A stretch of 35,813 bases of DNA, from positions 1 to 35,813 of the forward strand of contig JBOGDQ010000116.1 in NCBI GenBank assembly GCA_050742975.1. Reading direction: 5' to 3'. Shown piece after piece: positions 31,280-35,813 of this stretch. Below the pieces are notes generated by a model. It saw only the letters and a program-made list of their open reading frames with translations. It had not been told where the DNA came from and searched no databases. Position 1 is the first letter of the stretch. Every line of letters starts with the position of its first letter. A program made the translations under genes and the position numbers. Origin of the DNA: JBDTGE01 sp050742975. Lineage in GTDB: Bacteria; Actinomycetota; Actinomycetes; Mycobacteriales; Jatrophihabitantaceae.

Positions 31280-32358
31280 ACCCGGACGTCGGCGCGCCGC
31301 GTGGCGGTGATCGTCGCCGAGCCGAGCACGGTGTCGCCGTCGTACATCACCAGCGCCTGCCCGGCCGCGACCCCGCGCTGCGGCGAGACCAGGGCGGCCA
31401 CCACCTCGTCCCCCTCACAGTCCACCGTCGCGGCACCGACCATGCCGTGGGCACGCAGCTGGACCAGGCAGCGCACCGGCTGCTGCGGCGGCGAACCTGC
31501 AGTCCACACCGGGCGATTCGCGTGGATCTCGTCCACGTCGAGCAGCTCCCCCGGCCCGACGACGACGGTGTTCGTCCGCGGCTGGATCGAGAGCACGTAA
31601 CGCGGCTCGCCGCCCGGCGCCGACTGCGTCAGGTTCAGCCCTCGGCGCTGGCCGACGGTGTAGCCGTACGAGCCCGCGTGCCTTCCGACGGTCACCCCGC
31701 TGACCGCGTCGACGATCGGTCCGTCGCGCGCACCGAGGTTGCGGGCCAGGAAGCCACGAGTGTCGCCGTCGGCGATGAAGCAGATGTCGTGCGAGTCGGG
31801 CTTGTCGGCGACGGCGAGCCCGCGCTCGGCGGCCTCGGCCCGGACCTGCGCCTTCGTCGAGTTCCCGAGCGGGAACATCGCGTGCGAGAGCTGCTCGCCG
31901 GTGAGCACGGCCAGCACGTAGGACTGGTCCTTGCCGGCGTCGACCGAGCGCGTCAGTCGGCCGTCGATCAGGCGCGCGTGGTGACCGGTCACGACCGCGT
32001 CGAAGCCGAGCGCGCGGGCGCGGTCGAGCACGGCGGAGAACTTGATCTTCTCGTTGCAGCGCAGGCACGGGTTCGGAGTGCGGCCGGCGGCGTACTCGCT
32101 GACGAAGTCCTCGACGACGTCCGCGCGGAACCGCTCGGCCAGGTCCCAGACGTAGAACGGGATTCCCATGACGTCGGCCGCACGCCGCGCGTCGTGGGCG
32201 TCCTCGACCGTGCAGCAGCCGCGCGCTCCGTGGCGCAGGGTGGCCGGAGCGGCCGACAGCGCGAGGTGCACTCCGGTGACGTCGTGCCCGGCGTCGACGG
32301 CGCGAGCAGCCGCGACCGCGGAGTCGACGCCGCCGCTCATGGCGGCGAGGATTCTCAC
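31276..32358 (-). CDS. mnmA: tRNA-specific 2-thiouridylase
   Basis: Adds sulfur to U34 of tRNA(Lys/Glu/Gln). 360 residues. The ATP-pyrophosphatase loop SGGVDS is at residues 8-13; the catalytic cysteines are C98 in TPNPCLRCN and C193 in DICFIADGD; a central-to-C-terminal barrel (GETVGQRRGLNL-type GYTVGQRRGLNL) follows. GTG 32358 overlaps the iscS stop (GTGA) and gives the normal N-terminus RILAAMSGGVDS. Coupling to iscS, the sulfur donor, is direct support for the role. Confidence 0.96.
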   Translation of the reverse strand: MRILAAMSGGVDSAVAAARAVDAGHDVTGVHLALSAAPATLRHGARGCCTVEDAHDARRAADVMGIPFYVWDLAERFRADVVEDFVSEYAAGRTPNPCLRCNEKIKFSAVLDRARALGFDAVVTGHHARLIDGRLTRSVDAGKDQSYVLAVLTGEQLSHAMFPLGNSTKAQVRAEAAERGLAVADKPDSHDICFIADGDTRGFLARNLGARDGPIVDAVSGVTVGRHAGSYGYTVGQRRGLNLTQSAPGGEPRYVLSIQPRTNTVVVGPGELLDVDEIHANRPVWTAGSPPQQPVRCLVQLRAHGMVGAATVDCEGDEVVAALVSPQRGVAAGQALVMYDGDTVLGSATITATRRADVRV

Positions 32359-33530
32359 GACAGCACCGAGGTGATCCCGGCGCGCTGGGCCCGCTCGACG
32401 GCCGGGCCGATGGCCTCGACGACGGCCGCGACGTCGTCCTGCGTCGACGTGTGCCCGAGGGACAGCCGCAGCGAGCCGCGCGCGTCGGTGGCCGAGGCGC
32501 CCATCGCGATCACGACGTGGGAGGGCTGCGCGACCCCGGCCGAGCACGCCGAGCCGGTCGAGCACTCGATGCCGCGCGCGTCCAGCAGCATCAGCAGTGA
32601 ATCGCCCTCGCAGCCGGGGAATGACAGGTGCACGATGCCGGGCAGGTGTGCCGTGGCGTGACCGTTCACCCGCACGTCGGGGACGATCGCGCGGATGCCG
32701 TCGATCAGCGCCGTGCGCAGGGCAGCGATCCGCGGCGCGACCTCGGCGCGGCGCCCCACCGCGATCGAGGTCGCCGTCGACAGCCCGACGACGCCCGGCA
32801 CGTCCAGCGTGCCCGAGCGGACGTCCCGCTCCTGACCGCCGCCGTGCAGCAGCGGCACGCAGGCGACATCCCGACGCAGCAGCAGGGCACCGGCGCCGTA
32901 AGGGCCGCCGAGCTTGTGCCCGGTCATCGTCAGCGCGTCCACGCCCGACGCAGCGAAGTCCACCGGCACGGATCCGACCGCCTGTACCGCGTCGGTGTGC
33001 AGCGGCACGCCGAACTCGTGCGAGATGGCAGCCAGCTCGCGAACCGGCTGGATCGTCCCGACCTCGTTGTTGGCCCACATGACGGTCACCAGCGCCGTCG
33101 AGTCGGGATCGGCTGCCAGCGCGTCGCGCAGCGCATCGGGCGCGACGAATCCGCTCGAGTCGACGGGTAGCCAGGTGACCTCGGCGCCCTCGTGCGCGGC
33201 GAGCCACTGCACCGAGTCGAGCACGGCGTGATGCTCTACGGCGCTGGCGATGACGCGGGTGCGACGGGCGTCCGAACCGCGTCGTGCCCAGTAGATGCCC
33301 TTGACGGCGAGGTTGTCCGACTCGGTGCCGCCGGCCGTGACCACCACCTCGGACGGCCGTGCGCCGAGCGACTCGGCGAGCTGCTCGCGCGACTCCTCGA
33401 CGCGCCGCCGCGCCCGACGGCCGGCCCCGTGCAGCGACGAGGGGTTACCGAGTTCGCCCATCGCCTCGCTGACGGCCGCAACGGCCTCGGGCAGCATGGG
33501 TGTCGTAGCCGCGTGATCCAGGTACGCCAT
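32355..33530 (-). CDS. iscS: Cysteine desulfurase
   Basis: PLP enzyme that takes sulfur from cysteine for iron-sulfur clusters and tRNA thiolation. 391 residues. The PLP lysine is K206 in MTGHKLGGPYG, the histidine is in VEHHAVL (near 100), NNEVGTIQP (near 155) binds PLP, and the persulfide cysteine is C329 in STGSACSAG. It is the first gene of iscS-mnmA-metE-like. ATG 33530 gives the canonical MAYLDHAATTP start. A weak -10-like TAGGAT lies nine bases upstream. Confidence 0.95.
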   Translation of the reverse strand: MAYLDHAATTPMLPEAVAAVSEAMGELGNPSSLHGAGRRARRRVEESREQLAESLGARPSEVVVTAGGTESDNLAVKGIYWARRGSDARRTRVIASAVEHHAVLDSVQWLAAHEGAEVTWLPVDSSGFVAPDALRDALAADPDSTALVTVMWANNEVGTIQPVRELAAISHEFGVPLHTDAVQAVGSVPVDFAASGVDALTMTGHKLGGPYGAGALLLRRDVACVPLLHGGGQERDVRSGTLDVPGVVGLSTATSIAVGRRAEVAPRIAALRTALIDGIRAIVPDVRVNGHATAHLPGIVHLSFPGCEGDSLLMLLDARGIECSTGSACSAGVAQPSHVVIAMGASATDARGSLRLSLGHTSTQDDVAAVVEAIGPAVERAQRAGITSVLS

Positions 33531-33600
33531 CGCTCGGCAATCCTACGTTCCCGCGTCTCGTGGCCTGGCCGGCGTCGGCGCCAGCCCTCACACTGACCTG

Positions 33601-34059
33601 ATGATCTCGGTATCGGAGTTCTGCCACTTCGCCGACAAGGCGCTCGATGAGATGATCGCCATCGTCCGCGGTCTCGGTGACGGCCTGGCCAACACCCGGC
33701 CCGACTTCGACGGCGCGAACTCGCCGTACGTGATCCTGAGCCACTGCCTGGGCGTCATGGCGTACTGGGGCGGGCAGGTCGTGGCCGGGCGGGACGTGCA
33801 GCGGGACCGGGCCGCCGAGTTCGAGGCGTCCGGGCGGGTGTCCGAGCTGATCGAACGCGCCGAGGCCGCGCGCGAACAGCTGCATGCGGACGCGGGGACC
33901 GTGCAGCCGGGGCAGCCACCGCGCGGTGCGGTCGGGCCGCGGTACGACCGGCCCGCGACGACGCCGACCCAGGGCGCGATGCTGCTGCACGTCTACGAGG
34001 AGCTTGCCCAGCACCTCGGCCAGCTGGAGATCACCCGCGACGTGCTGCTGTCTCGCTGA
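33601..34059 (+). CDS. DinB/DUF664-like protein
   Basis: 152-residue four-helix-bundle protein. H48 in ILSHCLGVMAYWGGQ and H138 in HVYEELAQHLGQLEITRD, with H130 or E134, are placed like the DinB superfamily metal ligands. Relatives include mycothiol-dependent enzymes and bacillithiol transferases; actinobacteria have many of unknown function. ATG 33601 is preceded by CACACT six bases upstream. Its 3' end overlaps the convergent MFS gene by 29 bases. Confidence 0.82.
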   Translation: MISVSEFCHFADKALDEMIAIVRGLGDGLANTRPDFDGANSPYVILSHCLGVMAYWGGQVVAGRDVQRDRAAEFEASGRVSELIERAEAAREQLHADAGTVQPGQPPRGAVGPRYDRPATTPTQGAMLLHVYEELAQHLGQLEITRDVLLSR

Positions 34060-35464
34060 GCAGGACGGGCGCGCGGACCCGGCCGGCCACGACGGCGCCG
34101 AAGGCGGCGACCGCGGCCATCGTCGCGGCGAGGACGGCGAAGGCGCTCGTGTAGCCGATCGCCTGGCGCGCGGCCGCCGCGACGAGCACACCGGCGATGC
34201 CCGTGCTGAACGCGCCACCTGTCGCGTCGGACAGCTGCAGCGCGGCCGAGTCCGAGCCACGATCGGTGTCGTTCGTGTACTTCAGCAGCAGCACGCTGAC
34301 CGTGGACATCGCCAGGCCGGCGCCCATCCCCGCGACGCACCACGCCGGGTACATGAACCACCCGGGCACGCCGGGCTGCACCGCGACCACGACCATCATC
34401 GCGGCCACCGCGATGAGCGCCATGCCGTACCGCACCAGCCGGATGCGGTGGGCCTGCTCGTTCCCGCGCGGGTCGCGTCCCTGGATCCACGACCCGATCG
34501 ACCAGGTGAGCCCGGAGCAGGCCAGAGGCAGCCCGGCGGCCGTAGCTCCGTAGCCGTGCTGGACGGTGAGCGACAGCGGGACGATCGACTCGACCCCGAA
34601 GAACGCACCGGCGAGCAGGCCACGCAACGCGATCGGTGCCGGTGGACCCGGACGGGCCCGGAACGTACCGGCGGGCAGCAACGTGCGCAGCCCCCAGAGC
34701 AGCACCGCCAGGCCGACCACGCCGAGTGCGATCGAGATGGCGGACGGGTGCTGGCCCGCCTCCTCGAGCGCGGCGATCCCCGCAGCAACGCACAGCGCGT
34801 GCAGGATGCGCCGGCGATCGGCCAGCGGGCTCCCAGGCCCGCGGTCGGGCACGTGCAGCGTGCGCAGCACCGGCAGCATCAGCACGGACCCGAGGAGCAC
34901 GCACGGCACCAGGCCGAGGAACACCCAGCGCCAGCTGGCGTGCTGGGCCAGCACGCCGGACACCAGCGGCCCGACCAGCGACGGCACCACCCAGGCCGAG
35001 GAGATCGCCGCGAACAGCTTGGGCCGCAACGCCTCCGGGTAGCTCTGCCCGATGACGACGTAGCAGGCCGTGATAAGCAGACCGCTGCCGAGGCCCTGCA
35101 CAACGCGACCAGCGACGAGCTGCTCCATCCACGGCGCCGTACCGGCGAGCACCAGGCCGGCGGTGAATGCGACGAGCCCGGCGACGAGCGGTAGCCGAGG
35201 TCCGTGACTGTCGCTCAGCTGGCCCGACACGACCATGCCGACGACGTTCGCCACCAGGAAGCCGGTGAACGCCCAGCCGTAGGCAGCGATGCCGTGCAGG
35301 TCGCGAGCAGCGGTGGGCAGCGCGGCCGACACGGCCATCGCCTCGAACGCGATCATCGTGATCAGGATCAGGATGCCGCCGCTCGTCGCGCGGAGCGGAC
35401 CGCTGAAGATCGTCCTCGGCGGCGCCTGCCGGGGCGGCACCGTCGGGGCGTCCTCAACTGTCAC
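34031..35464 (-). CDS. MFS transporter, DHA2/EmrB-like
   Basis: About 477 residues with 12-14 hydrophobic segments. ILILITMIAFEAMAVSAALPTAARDLHG and AGLVAFTAGLVLAGTAPWMEQLVAGRVVQGLGSGLLITACYVVIG carry motif C-like glycine spacing of drug:H+ antiporters; WRWVFLGLVP is the usual loop. Substrate unknown. GTG 35464 is chosen over the TTG five codons upstream because a -10-like CATGCT ends six bases before it. A small palindrome (35482-35495) lies upstream, possibly a regulator site, but no regulator gene is visible before the window ends. Confidence 0.86.
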   Translation of the reverse strand: MTVEDAPTVPPRQAPPRTIFSGPLRATSGGILILITMIAFEAMAVSAALPTAARDLHGIAAYGWAFTGFLVANVVGMVVSGQLSDSHGPRLPLVAGLVAFTAGLVLAGTAPWMEQLVAGRVVQGLGSGLLITACYVVIGQSYPEALRPKLFAAISSAWVVPSLVGPLVSGVLAQHASWRWVFLGLVPCVLLGSVLMLPVLRTLHVPDRGPGSPLADRRRILHALCVAAGIAALEEAGQHPSAISIALGVVGLAVLLWGLRTLLPAGTFRARPGPPAPIALRGLLAGAFFGVESIVPLSLTVQHGYGATAAGLPLACSGLTWSIGSWIQGRDPRGNEQAHRIRLVRYGMALIAVAAMMVVVAVQPGVPGWFMYPAWCVAGMGAGLAMSTVSVLLLKYTNDTDRGSDSAALQLSDATGGAFSTGIAGVLVAAAARQAIGYTSAFAVLAATMAAVAAFGAVVAGRVRAPVLLSETAARRG

Positions 35465-35470
35465 CCGTAC

Positions 35471-35495
35471 AGCATGCAACCTGAAGGCGACTTCA
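35471..35495 (-). promoter_or_regulatory. Putative promoter and palindrome of the second MFS gene
   Basis: -10-like CATGCT (35471-35476) ends six bases before GTG 35464. TGAAG (35482-35486) and CTTCA (35491-35495) form an inverted repeat over the expected spacer, next to TTCAATTCAA. Possibly a repressor site; no -35 is convincing. Confidence 0.35.
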
Positions 35496-35704
35496 ATTCA
35501 ATCGCTCTGCGGTCTGGGTGCCTTCGACTCGGGTTGCGTTGCTGGGTGCCCGGCTCGCTGGTGGTTGCGTTTGGTCAACTGCGGCAGCGACGAGAGAGTT
35601 ACGTTCGCCGTCGGCTTGCGTTGCCGGCTCTCCTCCTCGCTGCCGGTCGCCATCTCTGGTTGATCGGGTTCGAGAATCAGCCCTACCGAAGACGACGGCA
35701 CGTC
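35496..35704. other. Intergenic stretch of lower GC with no supported gene
   Basis: About 200 bases between the MFS gene and the next promoter. GC and codon pattern drop compared with the neighbouring genes. The open frames here (such as a 77-codon frame on the minus strand) are of low complexity, resemble no known family and lack start signals. No repeat, RNA or terminator was seen. Confidence 0.4.
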
Positions 35705-35734
35705 GTGACAGACATCGGCCGATAGTGGCATAAT
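35705..35734 (+). promoter_or_regulatory. Strong promoter of the last gene
   Basis: -35 GTGACA (35705-35710) and -10 CATAAT (35729-35734) are spaced by 18 bases. The -10 ends seven bases before ATG 35742. This is the best consensus match in the window. Confidence 0.65.
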
Positions 35735-35741
35735 AGAGCCT

Positions 35742-35813
35742 ATGTTCGCAGGATGGGATCAGGTTGCCGAACCGGACGAGGAGACGCTGTTCGTCGACCG
35801 CGCTGTGCACCCC
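35742..35813 (+). CDS. N-terminal fragment of unidentified protein
   Basis: ATG followed by 23 codons to the window end: MFAGWDQVAEPDEETLFVDR and further. No family can be named from this. It is supported by a near-consensus leaderless promoter immediately upstream and by an acidic, codon-typical N-terminus. There is no Shine-Dalgarno sequence, which fits leaderless translation. Confidence 0.55.
   Translation, partial: MFAGWDQVAEPDEETLFVDRAVHP

Noticed and set aside
35498..35731. 77-codon minus-strand frame after the second MFS gene
   Set aside because: Low complexity, no start signal and no homology; its start codon lies inside the promoter of the divergent last gene.
1..35813. CRISPR arrays, tRNA or rRNA genes, insertion sequences or prophage genes
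   Set aside because: No regularly spaced repeats, no cloverleaf with CCA-type end or T-loop GGTTCGAATC signature in a plausible context, and no transposase, integrase or phage domains were found.

Overview
The window is very GC-rich actinobacterial chromosome (GC-rich third codon positions, many GTG starts, gatCAB transamidation, NAD-dependent ligase, CAP-domain secreted proteins). Its gene order strongly recalls the Mycobacterium tuberculosis Rv2992c-Rv3025c block (gltX, FAH-family gene, leuB, ilvC-ilvN-ilvB, cfp6-like PH protein, gatB/gatA/gatC, ACT protein, ligA, Rv3015c-like methionine-synthase relative, mnmA, iscS), but cimA, ilvD, two CAP genes, cobU and several secreted beta-propellers are interleaved. 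This fits a non-mycobacterial actinobacterium, perhaps of the Frankia/Jatrophihabitans/Geodermatophilus kind; no species can be named from sequence alone.

Layout. 1-2217: gltX (cut by the window edge) with a coupled fumarylacetoacetate-hydrolase-family gene. 2300-5585: a small Cys/His-rich membrane protein, then cimA and leuB, with a leader peptide plus attenuator in front of cimA. 5607-7468: divergent MFS exporter and winged-helix regulator sharing a short operator-like palindrome. 7526-11127: ilvB-ilvN-ilvC, preceded by a second attenuator whose leader peptide reads MSKLVLIH. 11149-13862: a Rossmann-fold NmrA-type protein and two tandem CAP-domain secreted proteins. 14042-16260: ilvD divergent from a PH-domain membrane protein. 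16275-22969: secreted or lipid-anchored beta-propellers, a hydroxyacid dehydrogenase, cobU, a membrane-anchored helical protein and a DUF2332 protein. 23062-33530: gatCAB, an ACT protein, a PAP2 phosphatase, ligA, then the coupled iscS-mnmA-metE-like operon. 33601 to the end: a DinB-like protein, a second MFS transporter and the first codons of an unidentified gene.

How the genes fit together. cimA, leuB, ilvBN, ilvC and ilvD form most of a threonine-independent isoleucine route (pyruvate to citramalate to 2-oxobutyrate to isoleucine precursors) as well as the valine/leucine trunk; leuCD and ilvE are not in the window. The two leader peptides differ as expected: only isoleucine codons sit next to the stop ahead of cimA, whereas Leu-Val-Leu-Ile codons precede ilvBNC. 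gltX plus gatCAB suggests that Gln-tRNA(Gln), and possibly Asn-tRNA(Asn), is made by transamidation. iscS and mnmA are translationally coupled, matching sulfur transfer to tRNA 2-thiouridine.

A window-wide pattern is leaderless transcription: a -10-like TANNNT hexamer ends 6-8 bases before the annotated start of at least a dozen first genes, often with no Shine-Dalgarno sequence.
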